Source: Pseudomonas sp. SCA2728.1_7 (GTDB lineage: Bacteria > Pseudomonadota > Gammaproteobacteria > Pseudomonadales > Pseudomonadaceae). From it: DNA of 64,000 bases. Of this stretch, positions 33,041 through 42,669 are shown piece by piece. Position 1 is the first letter of the stretch; every line of letters starts with the position of its first letter. Made by a program: the position numbers and the translations under genes. Under the pieces are notes generated by a model. It saw only the letters and a list, made by a program, of their open reading frames with translations. It was not told where the DNA came from and did no database searches. The stretch is taken from NCBI RefSeq assembly GCF_018138145.1, contig NZ_CP073104.1, forward strand, positions 2,666,001 to 2,730,000, in the 5' to 3' direction.

Positions 33041-33517
33041 ATGAGTACAGCCATTTGCCCGTGCGGCAGCGGCAATCTGCTGGATGCCTGCTGCGGCCAT
33101 TATCACGAAGGCCATCCGGCGCCGTGCGCTGAGGCCCTGATGCGTTCGCGCTACAGCGCCTATGTACTGGGCCTGATCGATTATCTGGTGGCGACCACCC
33201 TGCCCGCTCAGCAAGCAGGGCTGGATCGCCAGTCGATCAGCAACTGGAGCGCGCAGAGCACCTGGCTCGGCCTCGATGTCGAAAGCTCGGAAGTCTTCGG
33301 CGGTCAGCCGGAACACGCCTTCGTCACCTTTACTGCGCGCTGGCACGACAGCCAAGGCGAACACAGCCACCGCGAACGCTCATCGTTTGTGCAGAATGCC
33401 GGGCGCTGGTACTTCATTGATCCGACGGTGCAATTGAAATTGGGGCGCAATGACAGCTGCCCGTGCGCCAGCGGGCAGAAATTCAAGAAGTGCTGTGCGG
33501 GGTATTTCGGCGCTTAA
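33041..33517 (+). CDS. YchJ family protein (SEC-C zinc-binding, UPF0225)
   Basis: 158-residue protein with an N-terminal SEC-C-like metal site ([15 protein letters not shown], residues 5-19) and a second one at the C-terminus ([16 protein letters not shown]). The middle holds the YchJ core ([47 protein letters not shown]). SEC-C motifs bind zinc and mediate contacts with proteins or ribosomes, as in SecA. The function of YchJ is unknown. The start is the ATG four bases after the DUF6231 stop. Confidence 0.88.
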   Translation: MSTAICPCGSGNLLDACCGHYHEGHPAPCAEALMRSRYSAYVLGLIDYLVATTLPAQQAGLDRQSISNWSAQSTWLGLDVESSEVFGGQPEHAFVTFTARWHDSQGEHSHRERSSFVQNAGRWYFIDPTVQLKLGRNDSCPCASGQKFKKCCAGYFGA

Positions 33518-33521
33518 GATC

Positions 33522-33600
33522 AAAAGGTCGCAGCCTGCGGCAGCTCCTACACAGGATTTGCGTTTCCCCTGTAGGAGCTGCCGAAGGCTGCGATCTTTTA
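33522..33600. repeat. REP pair of the second family (GCAGCCTGCGGCAGCTCCTAC)
   Basis: Inverted pair around TCGCAGCCTGCGGCAGCTCC and its complement. It is distinct from the GAGCAGGCTC family and a second copy is at 36209-36285. It could act as a hairpin between the YchJ gene and the LEA2 gene. Confidence 0.88.
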
Positions 33601-33632
33601 GCGGCTAGACTGCCCGCAAAGGGAGTAAAACC

Positions 33633-34127
33633 ATGCTCGGTCGCTGGCGCACACTACATTTTCTGTTTTTGATGCTGATCCTCAACCTCGGCGGCTGCGC
33701 GTCGTGGTTCAGCGATGACAGCGTCGACCCCGCCGTGCATCTGGTGAAAGTCGAAGTGGTGCGCGCCAAACTGCTCGAACAGAAATTCATCCTGCACTTT
33801 CGCGTCGATAACCCCAACGATAGCGACCTGACCGTGCGCGGGCTGGAATATCGCATTCATCTGGCCGATATGCTGCTGGCCGAAGGCGAGCATGAACACT
33901 GGTTCACCGTCGGGCCCAAGCGCAGCGCCTATTTCAAAGTGCCGATCCGCACCAACCTCTGGCCGAAGGTAAAAGACGTGGTGAAAATGTTGAAAAATCC
34001 GAACCAGCAGATTCCCTATCGACTACAGGGTGAAATGGAAACCGGTTTATTCATCGCCCACTACGTGCACCTTGAGCGCAATGGCGTGATAATCCCCGCC
34101 GATTTAATTCCGGAGCAACACCGATGA
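33633..34127 (+). CDS. LEA type 2 (WHy domain) lipoprotein
   Basis: 164-residue lipoprotein. The signal peptide has lipobox LGGC (Cys near residue 22). A single LEA2/WHy beta-sandwich follows (about 35-160), with [28 protein letters not shown] and [20 protein letters not shown], where the NPN element is the family hallmark. Bacterial LEA2 proteins are linked to desiccation and osmotic stress, but direct evidence is thin. The stop overlaps the next start (ATGA). Confidence 0.87.
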   Translation: MLGRWRTLHFLFLMLILNLGGCASWFSDDSVDPAVHLVKVEVVRAKLLEQKFILHFRVDNPNDSDLTVRGLEYRIHLADMLLAEGEHEHWFTVGPKRSAYFKVPIRTNLWPKVKDVVKMLKNPNQQIPYRLQGEMETGLFIAHYVHLERNGVIIPADLIPEQHR

Positions 34128-34327
34128 CCCAGCAACCTCATGTCCATGGCCCTGACTGCAACCACGATCATGACCATCATCACGAGCATGACCACGGCCA
34201 TGTTCACGGCCCGAACTGCGGCCACGCCCACCAGGAACCGGTGCGCAACGCCCTGAAAGACGTCGGCCGCAACGACCCTTGCCCATGCGGCAACGGCAAG
34301 AAATTCAAGAAGTGCCACGGCGCGTGA
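34124..34327 (+). CDS. Small His-rich SEC-C metal-binding protein
   Basis: 67-residue protein with two distinct halves. The first ~40 residues are a His/Asp-rich segment with about 15 histidines and two CNH/CGH elements ([20 protein letters not shown]). The last ~25 form a SEC-C zinc motif ([19 protein letters not shown]). It likely binds zinc or nickel in the cytoplasm as a store or chaperone; no partner is known. It is translationally coupled to the LEA2 gene and lies 0.6 kb from the other SEC-C protein, YchJ. Confidence 0.88.
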   Translation: MTQQPHVHGPDCNHDHDHHHEHDHGHVHGPNCGHAHQEPVRNALKDVGRNDPCPCGNGKKFKKCHGA

Positions 34328-34363
34328 TGCCCGAGGCGAAGCACTTCTTCGCCTGACCCACCG

Positions 34364-34845
34364 CCTTCGCGAGCAGGCTCGCTCCCACAGTCAATCGAGT
34401 TCCTTCAGTTGGAATGCAATACCTGTAGGAGTGAGCCTGCTCGCGATGAGGCCGGCACATTCAACATCCTTGGCAACTGACAGACCGCTATCGCGAGCAG
34501 GCTCACTCCTACAGGTGAGCGGGTTTCTTCAGTTGCAATACAATCCCCTGTGGGAGTGAGCCTGCTCGCGATGAGGCCGGCACATGCAACATCGTTGTCG
34601 CCTGAAAAACCGCTATCGCGAGCAGGCTCACTCCTACAGGTGAGCGGGTTTCTTCAGTTGCAATGCAATCCCCTGTGGGAGCGAGCCTGCTCGCGAAGGG
34701 GCCGGCACATGCAACATCGTTGTCGCATGAAAAACCGCTATCGCGAGCAGGCTCACTCCTACAGGTGAGCGGGTTTCTTCAGTTGCAATGCAATCCCCTG
34801 TGGGAGCGAGCCTGCTCGCGAAGGGGCCGGCACATTCACTGAGTC
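34364..34845. repeat. Tandem REPIN array, 125-bp period
   Basis: The 522-bp gap holds four successive right-hand REP arms starting at 34422, 34547, 34672 and 34797, exactly 125 bp apart. Each is followed by GAGGCCGGCACA or GGGGCCGGCACA, a short spacer, CCGCTATC and an inverted arm, then the linker GTGAGCGGGTTTCTTCAGTT. The first and last units are partial. The arms alternate between CACTCCTACA and CGCTCCCACA variants, so the copies have started to diverge. There are no genes in it. Confidence 0.93.
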
Positions 34846-34849
34846 CTTT

Positions 34850-35407
34850 TCAGCCTGCTGCCAAAATCTGTGCACAGCTGACCACCGCCGCATACTCCCC
34901 GTGCAAATTCCCCAGCGACATCCCGTGCACCTCTTCCGCCGTGCGCAATGTGCCGAAATAATCGGCCTTGTCGAAGGTGAAGCACGCATCCTCGGCCACC
35001 CACGCATCAAACCCCAGATTCCCCGCCGTGCGCGCTGTCGACTCCACCGAGTTGTTGGTCGCCACACCGACGATGATCAACTGGCAGATGCCCGCCTCCC
35101 GCAACCGCGCCTCCAACCCGGTGGCACAAAACGCATCCGGCACCTGCTTCTGAATCAGCCATTCACCGTCCTGCGGCAAAAACCTCTCTTGAAATTCCAC
35201 CCCGTCCTGCTCAGGCCAAAACACCGAATCCGGCTCCCGCGACAGGTGCTGCACATGAACCACCGGCCTCGCGCTATGCCGCCACAGCCCCAGCAACTCA
35301 AGGATTCGTTCTTGCGCCTGAGGATTATTGCGCCGCCCCAAACGCGGCTCGAGGATGCCTTTTTGCTGGTCGATGATGATCAGTGCAGCGTTGGCCTGAA
35401 GCTCCAT
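34850..35407 (-). CDS. Isochorismatase-like hydrolase with Ser at the catalytic Cys position
   Basis: 185 residues from the ATG at 35407 (an ATG at 35422 would add five). It has the isochorismatase/nicotinamidase fold: the catalytic Asp is in ALIIIDQQKGIL, the Lys in EWLIQKQVPDAF, and the oxyanion and nucleophile loop reads VGVATNNSVESTARTAGNLGF. In cysteine hydrolases of this family the residue before VE/VL is Cys; here it is Ser. The enzyme may therefore be an isochorismatase-type non-thiol hydrolase, a serine variant, or inactive. Substrate unknown. It is divergent from yfcG. Confidence 0.83.
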   Translation of the reverse strand: MELQANAALIIIDQQKGILEPRLGRRNNPQAQERILELLGLWRHSARPVVHVQHLSREPDSVFWPEQDGVEFQERFLPQDGEWLIQKQVPDAFCATGLEARLREAGICQLIIVGVATNNSVESTARTAGNLGFDAWVAEDACFTFDKADYFGTLRTAEEVHGMSLGNLHGEYAAVVSCAQILAAG

Positions 35408-35553
35408 GGCGTTTTTTCTCATGCGGGGTCATTGAATTCTGCGCAGTTCAGCATCACCTCTTCCCCTTAAGCAAGCTATCGAACGCACACGGGACGACCT
35501 GACGCCGGCGTTTGCTGTCCGCACGCAAGTCCATTTCAGCTTTGGAGTTTTCC

Positions 35554-36198
35554 ATGATCGACCTGTATTACTGGACCACCCCCAACGGCCACAAGATCTC
35601 CCTGTTCCTCGAAGAAGCCGGCCTGCCGTACAACGTGCACCCGATCAACATCAGCCAAGGCGAGCAGTTCCAGCCGCACTTTCTGAAAATCGCCCCGAAC
35701 AATCGCATCCCGGCCATCGTCGACCACACGCCTGCCGATGGCGGTGAGCCGCTGTCGCTGTTCGAATCCGGGGCAATCCTGCTGTATCTGGCGGAGAAGA
35801 CCGGGAAGTTTCTGCCCAAAGACCTGCGCGGTCGGCAAACGGCGTTGCAATGGCTGTTCTGGCAAATGGGTGGCCTGGGGCCGATGGCCGGGCAAAATCA
35901 CCACTTCAGCCAGTTCGCCCCGGAGAAAATCCCTTACGCGATCAAGCGCTACATCGACGAAACCGCAAGGTTGTACGGCGTGTTGAACAAGCAGCTGGCC
36001 GAGAACGAATTCGTTGCGGGCAGCGAATACAGCATTGCCGACATGGCGATCTATCCGTGGATCGTCTCGCACAAATGGCAGAGCCAGAATCTCGAAGACT
36101 TCCCGCATATGCAGCGCTGGTTCAACCACATCAAGGATCGCCCGGCGACAGTGAAGGCCTACGCGTTGGTGCAGAAAATCAATCCACCCAAATCCTGA
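35554..36198 (+). CDS. yfcG: YfcG-type glutathione transferase (disulfide-bond oxidoreductase)
   Basis: Nu-class glutathione transferase of 214 residues, very similar to E. coli YfcG (YYWTTPNGHKISLFLEEAGLPY at the start, then APNNRIPAIVDHTPADGGEP, LFESGAILLYLAEKTG and GLGPMAGQNHHF). Nu-class enzymes bind two glutathiones and reduce disulfides, with Thr/Asn near the N-terminus replacing the Ser or Tyr of other classes; TTPN here fits. ATG 35554 follows TTTGGAGTTTTCC and gives the family N-terminus MIDLYYW. In P. aeruginosa the neighbouring order GST-quiP is the same, as far as I recall. Confidence 0.92.
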   Translation: MIDLYYWTTPNGHKISLFLEEAGLPYNVHPINISQGEQFQPHFLKIAPNNRIPAIVDHTPADGGEPLSLFESGAILLYLAEKTGKFLPKDLRGRQTALQWLFWQMGGLGPMAGQNHHFSQFAPEKIPYAIKRYIDETARLYGVLNKQLAENEFVAGSEYSIADMAIYPWIVSHKWQSQNLEDFPHMQRWFNHIKDRPATVKAYALVQKINPPKS

Positions 36199-36208
36199 TT
36201 TAACGGCA

Positions 36209-36285
36209 AAAGATCGCAGCCTGCGGCAGCTCCTACATGGGAATGCATGCCTATGCAGGAGTTGCCGCAGGCTGCGATCTTTTCC
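36209..36285. repeat. REP pair, second family
   Basis: Inverted pair (GATCGCAGCCTGCGGCAGCT and its complement) between yfcG and quiP, matching the element at 33522-33600. Confidence 0.88.
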
Positions 36286-36389
36286 ATTCGACAGAAATAC
36301 ACAAATAACCCCTGCCCCCGCTTGCGCGGCCACCTCCTGCTCACTAACGTAGCGCCTTTACTGACGCTACCCCCCGCAGGAGCTTTGCC

Positions 36390-38840
36390 ATGGCCTCGCC
36401 AGCCCTTACTCATTTTCTTCCCCGGTTCGGCGTTGCCGCAGCAGTGGCCGGTGTTTTGGGCCTGTCCGGTTGCCAGACCTGGAACGCTCAGGACACCCTC
36501 CCGCCGACCTCCGGCGTGCAGCCGCTCAAGGGCCTGGCGCAGAACGTGTCGGTGCGACGCAATGCCATGGGCATGCCGTTGATCGAAAGTAATACTTTCC
36601 ACGACGCGCTGTTCAGCCTCGGCTACGTCCATGCCAGCGACCGCATCAACCAGATGGTCACCCTGCGCCTGCTCGCTCAGGGCCGTCTGGCGGAAATGTC
36701 CGGCGCATCGATGCTCGATGCCGACCGCTACATGCGCGCGGTCAATCTAAAGAAAAGCGCCGGTGAGCTGTACAAAGCCTCGTCGCCACGCCTCAAGCGC
36801 TTCTTCGAAGTCTATGCGCGGGGCGTCAACGCCTATCTGTTCCGCTACGCCGACAAACTGCCGGGCGATCTCGCCTCCAGCGGCTACAAGCCTGAGTACT
36901 GGAAACCGGAAGATTCGGCGCTGATTTTCGCCCTGCTGAATTTCAGCCAGTCGGCCAACCTGCCGGAAGAGATTTCCTCGCTGGTGCTCGCACAAACCGT
37001 GACCACCGACAAACTTGCTTGGCTAACGCCGTCGGCGCCGGACGAAAACCTGCCACTGGCCGAGGCCGACAAGCTGCAAGGCCTCAAGCTCAACGGGCAA
37101 ATTCCGGGGCTGACCGAGCTGAGCAGCGCCAGCCAGCAACTGTCGGCGCTGAACCTGCTCGGCACCACGTCTTCGAACAACTGGGCAATCGCCCCACAAC
37201 GCAGCCGCAGCGGCAAGAGCCTGCTGGCCAGCGACGCCCATGGCCCGCTCGCCGCACCGTCGCTGTGGAGCTTCGTGCAGATCCGCGCACCGAAATATCA
37301 GGCCGCTGGCGTCACCGTTGCCGGTTTGCCGCTGGTACTCGGTGGTTTCAACGGCAAAGTGGCGTGGAGCATGACCAGCGTGCTCGGCGACAACCAGGAC
37401 CTGTTTCTGGAAAAAATCCGTCGTCAGGGCAGCAGTTTGACCTACGAGGTCAACGGCAAATGGCAGCCGCTGGGCGTGCGCAACGAAACCTACTTCGTCA
37501 AAGGCCAGCGACCGATTCGGGAAGCGGTGTACGAAACCCGCCACGGCGCGCTGCTCAACAGTGCCCAGGCTGCGGCGCAAGGCAACGGTTTCGGCCTGGC
37601 CTTGCAGACGCCGAGCTTCACCGATGACAAATCGTTGGATGCGTTTTTTGATCTGACCCGTGCGCAAACTGTTGAACGAGCCTCGGATGCCAGCCGTGAA
37701 ATTCGCGCTATCGCACTGAATCTGGTGTTCGCCGATGCAAGCAATATTGGCTGGCAGGTCACCGGGCGTTTCCCGAATCGACGTGAAGGCGAAGGCCTGC
37801 TGCCGTCGCCAGGCTGGGAGGGTCGCTATGACTGGGACGGTTACGCCGACCCGATGCTGCATCCGTACGATCAGGACCCGGCGCAAGGCTGGCTCGGCAC
37901 CGCCAACCAGCGCGTGATTCCTCACGGTTACGGCATGCAATTGTCGAACTCGTGGGCGGCGCCGGAGCGTGGCGAACGTCTGGCGGAACTGGCTGGCAGC
38001 GGCAAGCACGACAGCCGTAGCGTGATCGCCATGCAATACGACCAGACCACCACGTTTGCCGCCAAGTTGAAGAAGGTCTTCGAAGAGCCGGGCATGAAAC
38101 AACCGCTGAAACAGGCGATCGATGCCCTGCCGGAAGCGGATCGCAGCAAGGCCCGCGAAGCGTTTACACGGTTGATGGCGTTCGACGGCAAACTCAGCCC
38201 GACCTCGGCGGACGCTGCGATCTACGAACTGTTCCTGCAGGAAAGCATGAAGCAGATCTTCCTCGACGAACTCGGCCCGGAATCGAGCCCGGCGTGGAAA
38301 GCGTTTATCGCCAATGGTGATTTGTCCTACGCGGCGCAGGCTGACCATCTGTTGGGGCGCGAGGACAGTCCGTTCTGGGATGACATTCGTACGCCGCAGA
38401 AAGAAGACAAAGCGCTGATTCTCGCGCGCAGCTTCGCCGCGGCGATCAGCACTGGCGAGAGTCAGTTGGGCGGCGACCACCGCGCCTGGCAGTGGGGCAA
38501 ATTGCACAGCTATGCCTGGAAGAACAGCAATGGCCAGACCGTGCGGGGGCCGCTGGCGGCCGGTGGCGATCACACGACGTTGAACACTTCGGCGTTCGCT
38601 TGGGGGCAGGACTTCACCACCACGCGTGCGCCGTCGATGCGTTTCATTGTCGACTTCGGCCAGACTGAACCGTTGATGGGGCAGAACGGTACGGGGCAAT
38701 CGGGGAATCCGGTCAGCCCGAATTACCTCAATGGCATCGATGCGTGGCTGAAGGGGCAATACATCGGTCTGCCGATGCAGCCGCAGAACTTTGACCGGGT
38801 TTACGGCAAAACTCGTTTGACCCTTACTCCTGGCAAATAA
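36390..38840 (+). CDS. quiP: Acyl-homoserine lactone acylase QuiP (penicillin acylase family)
   Basis: Ntn-hydrolase of 816 residues that in P. aeruginosa cleaves long-chain acyl-homoserine lactones. The precursor is cut into two chains; the new N-terminal nucleophile is Ser262 in [11 protein letters not shown], followed by [11 protein letters not shown] and [17 protein letters not shown], all typical of the beta chain. The N-terminus has a hydrophobic signal with a lipobox-like LSGC (residues 25-28), so it may be a lipoprotein, which is unusual for acylases. Sequence and gene context (after a GST) both fit QuiP. Followed by a large repeat block. Confidence 0.9.
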   Translation: MASPALTHFLPRFGVAAAVAGVLGLSGCQTWNAQDTLPPTSGVQPLKGLAQNVSVRRNAMGMPLIESNTFHDALFSLGYVHASDRINQMVTLRLLAQGRLAEMSGASMLDADRYMRAVNLKKSAGELYKASSPRLKRFFEVYARGVNAYLFRYADKLPGDLASSGYKPEYWKPEDSALIFALLNFSQSANLPEEISSLVLAQTVTTDKLAWLTPSAPDENLPLAEADKLQGLKLNGQIPGLTELSSASQQLSALNLLGTTSSNNWAIAPQRSRSGKSLLASDAHGPLAAPSLWSFVQIRAPKYQAAGVTVAGLPLVLGGFNGKVAWSMTSVLGDNQDLFLEKIRRQGSSLTYEVNGKWQPLGVRNETYFVKGQRPIREAVYETRHGALLNSAQAAAQGNGFGLALQTPSFTDDKSLDAFFDLTRAQTVERASDASREIRAIALNLVFADASNIGWQVTGRFPNRREGEGLLPSPGWEGRYDWDGYADPMLHPYDQDPAQGWLGTANQRVIPHGYGMQLSNSWAAPERGERLAELAGSGKHDSRSVIAMQYDQTTTFAAKLKKVFEEPGMKQPLKQAIDALPEADRSKAREAFTRLMAFDGKLSPTSADAAIYELFLQESMKQIFLDELGPESSPAWKAFIANGDLSYAAQADHLLGREDSPFWDDIRTPQKEDKALILARSFAAAISTGESQLGGDHRAWQWGKLHSYAWKNSNGQTVRGPLAAGGDHTTLNTSAFAWGQDFTTTRAPSMRFIVDFGQTEPLMGQNGTGQSGNPVSPNYLNGIDAWLKGQYIGLPMQPQNFDRVYGKTRLTLTPGK

Positions 38841-38851
38841 GGCAAAAGGTC

Positions 38852-39870
38852 AAAAGCCCCTCACCCTAGCCCTCTCCCGGAGGGAGAGGGGACTGATTGA
38901 GGGTTGCTTGAGTCATACGCCGACCTGAACGGGCACTGCCGAATCCGGAATTTGCTCGGTTTAACTCGTCGGGCATCTCGGTCAGCCTTGTAAATCAAAA
39001 GCCCCTCACCCTAGCCCTCTCCCCGAGGGAGAGGGGACTGATTGGGGGTTGCTGCAGGTCTTCTCCGACCTGAACGGGCACTGCCGAATCCGGAATTTGC
39101 TCGGTTTAACTCGTCGGGCATCTCGGTCAGCCTTGTAAATCAAAAGCCCCTCACCCTAGCCCTCTCCCCGAGGGAGAGGGGACTGATTGGGGGTTGCTGC
39201 AGGTCTTCTCCGACCTGAACGGGCACTGCCGAATCCGGAATTTGCTCGGTTTAACTCGTCGGGCATCTCGGTCGGCCTTGTAAATCAAAAGCCCCTCACC
39301 CTAGCCCTCTCCCGGAGGGAGAGGGGACTGATTGGGGGTTGCTGCAGATCTACGCCGACCTGAACGGGCACTGCCGAATCCGGAATTTGCTCGGTTCAAC
39401 TCGTCGGGCATCTCGGTCGGCCTTGTAAATCAAAAGCCCCTCACCCTAGCCCACTCCCGGAGGGAGAGGGGACTGATTGGGGGTTGCTTGAGTCATACGC
39501 CGACCTGAACGGGCACTGCCGAATCCGGAATTTGCTCGGTTTAACTCGTCGGGCATCTCGGTCGGCCTTGTAAATCAAAAGCCCCTCACCCTAGCCCTCT
39601 CCCCGAGGGAGAGGGGACTGATTGGGGGATGCTGCAGATCTACGCCGACCTGAAGGTGTTGCACCGAATCCGGAGTTAACTTGGTTCGTGCTGTGCCGAA
39701 TCCTGAGTTAAGTCGGTTCGTGCTCTGCCAAATCCTGAGTTAAGTCGGTTCGTGCTCTGCCAAATCCATAATCGACTCGGTCTTTCAGGTCGATGTCACT
39801 CGCCAGACACCTCGGTCGGCCCCCTCTCCCTCTGGGAGAGGGCTGGGGTGAGGGTTGCTCTTCAAAGTCG
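38852..39870. repeat. 145-bp tandem repeat block with inverted terminal ends
   Basis: Six units start with AAAAGCCCCTCACCCTAGCC at 38852, 38997, 39142, 39287, 39432 and 39577, exactly 145 bp apart. Each carries the hairpin CCCTCTCCC(G/C)GAGGGAGAGGG and ends with GGGCATCTCGGTC. The sixth unit runs into three copies of a 32-bp repeat (starts 39664, 39696, 39728; core GAATCCTGAGTTAAGTCGGT). The block then ends with GGGAGAGGGCTGGGGTGAGG, the inverted form of the left end. It fills the 1.09-kb gap between quiP and the exonuclease gene, which has no ORF of interest. A single-copy relative is at 29.4 kb. Confidence 0.95.
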
Positions 39871-39932
39871 ATAGAACTTCCGGACACGCGCCAACCTCAT
39901 AGCTAACAAGCCCCCCCATTCCTGGTAACGAC

Positions 39933-40967
39933 ATGGACCTTGTTATCGCCCGTCCCGAAGGTCTTTATTGCCCTGCCGGGGATTTCTACATTGATCCGTG
40001 GCGCCCTGTCGAGCGCTCGGTCATTACCCATGCCCACGGCGATCATGCCCGTACCGGCAACCAGCACTACCTCGCCAACAGCGCCAGCGAAGGGATTCTG
40101 CGCGCGCGACTCGGTCAGGACATCAACCTGCAAACCCTCGCCTACGGCCAGCGCCTGACGCACCACGGCGTCACTTTGAGTTTTCACCCCGCCGGGCATG
40201 TGCTCGGCTCGGCACAAGTACGTCTGGAATACGGCGGCGAAGTCTGGGTCGCATCGGGTGACTACAAAATCGAACCCGACGGCACCTGCGCCCCGTTCGA
40301 ACCGGTGCGCTGCCACACCTTCATCACCGAATCGACCTTCGGCCTGCCGATTTATCGCTGGCAGCCACAGGCGCAGGTATTCAGCGAGATCAACCAGTGG
40401 TGGGCCGCCAACATCGCCGCCGGCAAGGCCAGCGTGTTGTTCTGCTACTCGTTCGGCAAGGCCCAGCGGATTCTCCACGGCATCGACGCAAGCCTCGGTC
40501 CGATCCTCAGTCACGGCGCGGTCGAGCCGCTCAACCGGGTCTATCGCGAGGCGGGCGTGTACCTGCCGCCGACGATCTACGCCGGCGACGTGAAAAAAAG
40601 CGACCCGATCATGCGCCAGGCCCTGGTCATCGCCCCACCCTCGGCGGGAGGCAGCAGCTGGATGCGCCGCTTCGGCGAGTTCAGCGATGCGTTTGCCAGC
40701 GGCTGGATGCGTTTGCGCGGCACCCGCCGGCGGCGCGGCGTTGATCGCGGTTTCGTGCTCTCCGATCACGCCGACTGGCCCGGCCTGCTCTGGGCCATCG
40801 AGCAGACCGGCGCGGAACGGGTGATGGTCACCCACGGCTCGATTGGCGTGCTCGTGCGGCATCTGCGCGAACAGGGTCTGGACGCCCAGGGTTTCAACAC
40901 TGAATACGGCGATGACGAAGAAGAAAACATCGCTGCCGAACCGACCATCGCCGAGATGCCAGCATGA
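39933..40967 (+). CDS. Ligase-associated MBL-fold DNA exonuclease
   Basis: Metallo-beta-lactamase fold nuclease of 344 residues. Metal ligands include ITHAHGDHARTG near residue 32-43, HPAGHVLGS, and later VLSDHADWPGL. The family (Mn2+-dependent exonuclease of the Lhr/ligase gene cluster) was characterised in P. putida, as far as I recall. The RNA-processing CPSF-type MBL relatives are the alternative family, but the position directly before an ATP-dependent ligase and the 4-bp overlap with it decide the call. Confidence 0.9.
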   Translation: MDLVIARPEGLYCPAGDFYIDPWRPVERSVITHAHGDHARTGNQHYLANSASEGILRARLGQDINLQTLAYGQRLTHHGVTLSFHPAGHVLGSAQVRLEYGGEVWVASGDYKIEPDGTCAPFEPVRCHTFITESTFGLPIYRWQPQAQVFSEINQWWAANIAAGKASVLFCYSFGKAQRILHGIDASLGPILSHGAVEPLNRVYREAGVYLPPTIYAGDVKKSDPIMRQALVIAPPSAGGSSWMRRFGEFSDAFASGWMRLRGTRRRRGVDRGFVLSDHADWPGLLWAIEQTGAERVMVTHGSIGVLVRHLREQGLDAQGFNTEYGDDEEENIAAEPTIAEMPA

Positions 40968-42652
40968 GAGCATTCGCCGAGTTGTACGCCGAACTCGACG
41001 CGACCACGTCAAGCAACGCCAAACTGGCGGCGATGCAGACCTACTTCGCCCAGGCCGAACCCCATGACGCCGCGTGGGCCGTGTACTTTCTGTCCGGTGG
41101 CCGGCCCCGGCAACTGGTGCCGGTGCGAATCCTGCGCGAACTGGCTGTCGAGATTTCCGGCCTGGAACCGTGGTTGTTCGAAGAAAGTTATCAAGCAGTC
41201 GGCGACCTCGCGGAAACCATTTCGCTGGTACTCGCGGAAAACCCGCACAGTTCCGACGCCGGCCTCGCCGAGTGGATCGAAGACAAACTGCTGCCGCTAC
41301 GCGGTGAAACACCGGAATACCTCAGCCGCCAACTGCCCGCCCTGTGGGCGCAACTGGATCGATCGAGCCTGATGCTCTGCATCAAATTGATCACCGGGAG
41401 TTTCCGCGTTGGCGTCTCGAAATTGCTGGTCACCCGCGCCTTGGCCTCAATGGCCGGACTGGACAGCAAGCGCGTGGCGCAGCGTCTGGTCGGTTACACC
41501 GATCTGTCCAACCGGCCGAGCGCCGCCAGTTACTTGAAACTGATCGCTCCTGAATCCAGCGATGAACATGCCCAGCGCGGCGGTCAGCCCTACCCGTTCT
41601 TCCTCGCCCATGCCTTGTCGCAACCGGTGGAAGAATTCGAAACGCTGATCGGCCCGGTCAGCGATTGGCAGATTGAATGGAAATGGGATGGCATTCGCGC
41701 GCAAGTGGTCAAGCGCGAGGGGCGGCTATGGATTTGGTCGCGGGGCGAGGAACTGGTCACCGAGCGTTTTCCCGAATTGGATGTGCTGGTACACGGCTTG
41801 CCCGACGGCACGGTGATCGACGGCGAAATCGTCGTGTGGAAAAGCACGCACCCGCGCACCGAAGACGCCTTTGATCCGCAATCGACCGAACCACCGGCCG
41901 TGCAGTCCTTCGCCCTGCTGCAACAACGTATCGGCCGCAAGACCCTCGACAAGAAAATCCTCGAAGACGTGCCGGTGGTGGTGCTTGCCTACGACTTGCT
42001 CGAATGGCAGGGCGAAGACTGGCGCAATCAGCCGCAGGCCAAACGCCGTGCGCAACTGGAAGAGGTCATCGCCCGCTGTAACAGTCCGGTGCTGCTGGCC
42101 TCACCGGTGCTGACCGGCACTGATTGGTTCGACCTCGCCCGCCAACGCGAGTCTTCGCGGCGACTGGGTGTCGAGGGAATGATGCTCAAGGCGCGCGACG
42201 CGTTGTATGGCGTGGGGCGAACCAAGGACATGGGCGTCTGGTGGAAGTGGAAAGTCGATCCGTTCAGTGTCGATGCCGTGTTGATTTATGCGCAGCGCGG
42301 CCATGGCCGGCGGGCCAGTTTGTACAGCGATTACACCTTTGCCGTGTGGGACGGCCCGCCCGAGTCCAGCCAACGCGCGCTGGTGCCGTTTGCCAAGGCC
42401 TATTCCGGGCTGACCGATGCGGAGATGCGTCAGGTCGACAGCATCGTGCGCAAGACCACGGTGGAGAAATTCGGCCCGGTGAGCAGTGTGAAGCCGAGTC
42501 TGGTGTTTGAGCTGGGTTTCGAAGGCATCGCCCTGTCGCGGCGGCATAAGAGCGGGATTGCCGTGCGGTTTCCCCGGATGTTGCGCTGGCGTCAGGATAA
42601 AACCGTGGATGAAGCGGACAGCCTAGCCACATTGCAGGATCTTCTCGCCTGA
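40964..42652 (+). CDS. ATP-dependent DNA ligase of the Lhr-associated repair cluster
   Basis: 562-residue ATP-dependent ligase. An N-terminal alpha-helical DNA-binding domain (1 to about 205) precedes the nucleotidyltransferase domain with adenylation Lys240 in EWKWDGIRAQ. Motif III-like DGEIVVW and motif IV GMMLKARDALYG follow, then motif V WWKWKVDPFSVDAVLIYAQ. A C-terminal OB domain extends to the end. It is the PP_1105-type ligase that accompanies the MBL exonuclease, Lhr helicase and PdeM phosphoesterase. Here the helicase and phosphoesterase genes lie 4.7 kb further on, not next door. Confidence 0.92.
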   Translation: MRAFAELYAELDATTSSNAKLAAMQTYFAQAEPHDAAWAVYFLSGGRPRQLVPVRILRELAVEISGLEPWLFEESYQAVGDLAETISLVLAENPHSSDAGLAEWIEDKLLPLRGETPEYLSRQLPALWAQLDRSSLMLCIKLITGSFRVGVSKLLVTRALASMAGLDSKRVAQRLVGYTDLSNRPSAASYLKLIAPESSDEHAQRGGQPYPFFLAHALSQPVEEFETLIGPVSDWQIEWKWDGIRAQVVKREGRLWIWSRGEELVTERFPELDVLVHGLPDGTVIDGEIVVWKSTHPRTEDAFDPQSTEPPAVQSFALLQQRIGRKTLDKKILEDVPVVVLAYDLLEWQGEDWRNQPQAKRRAQLEEVIARCNSPVLLASPVLTGTDWFDLARQRESSRRLGVEGMMLKARDALYGVGRTKDMGVWWKWKVDPFSVDAVLIYAQRGHGRRASLYSDYTFAVWDGPPESSQRALVPFAKAYSGLTDAEMRQVDSIVRKTTVEKFGPVSSVKPSLVFELGFEGIALSRRHKSGIAVRFPRMLRWRQDKTVDEADSLATLQDLLA

Positions 42653-42669
42653 CCCCGTTTCCCGGGACA

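Noticed and set aside
34364..34845. Possible CRISPR array or phage attachment site
   Set aside because: The 125-bp units are paired REP palindromes with near-identical linkers; no variable spacers and no integrase.
38852..39870. Possible CRISPR array
   Set aside because: Repeats are 145 bp long and directly abutting with no unique spacers, and there are no cas genes nearby.
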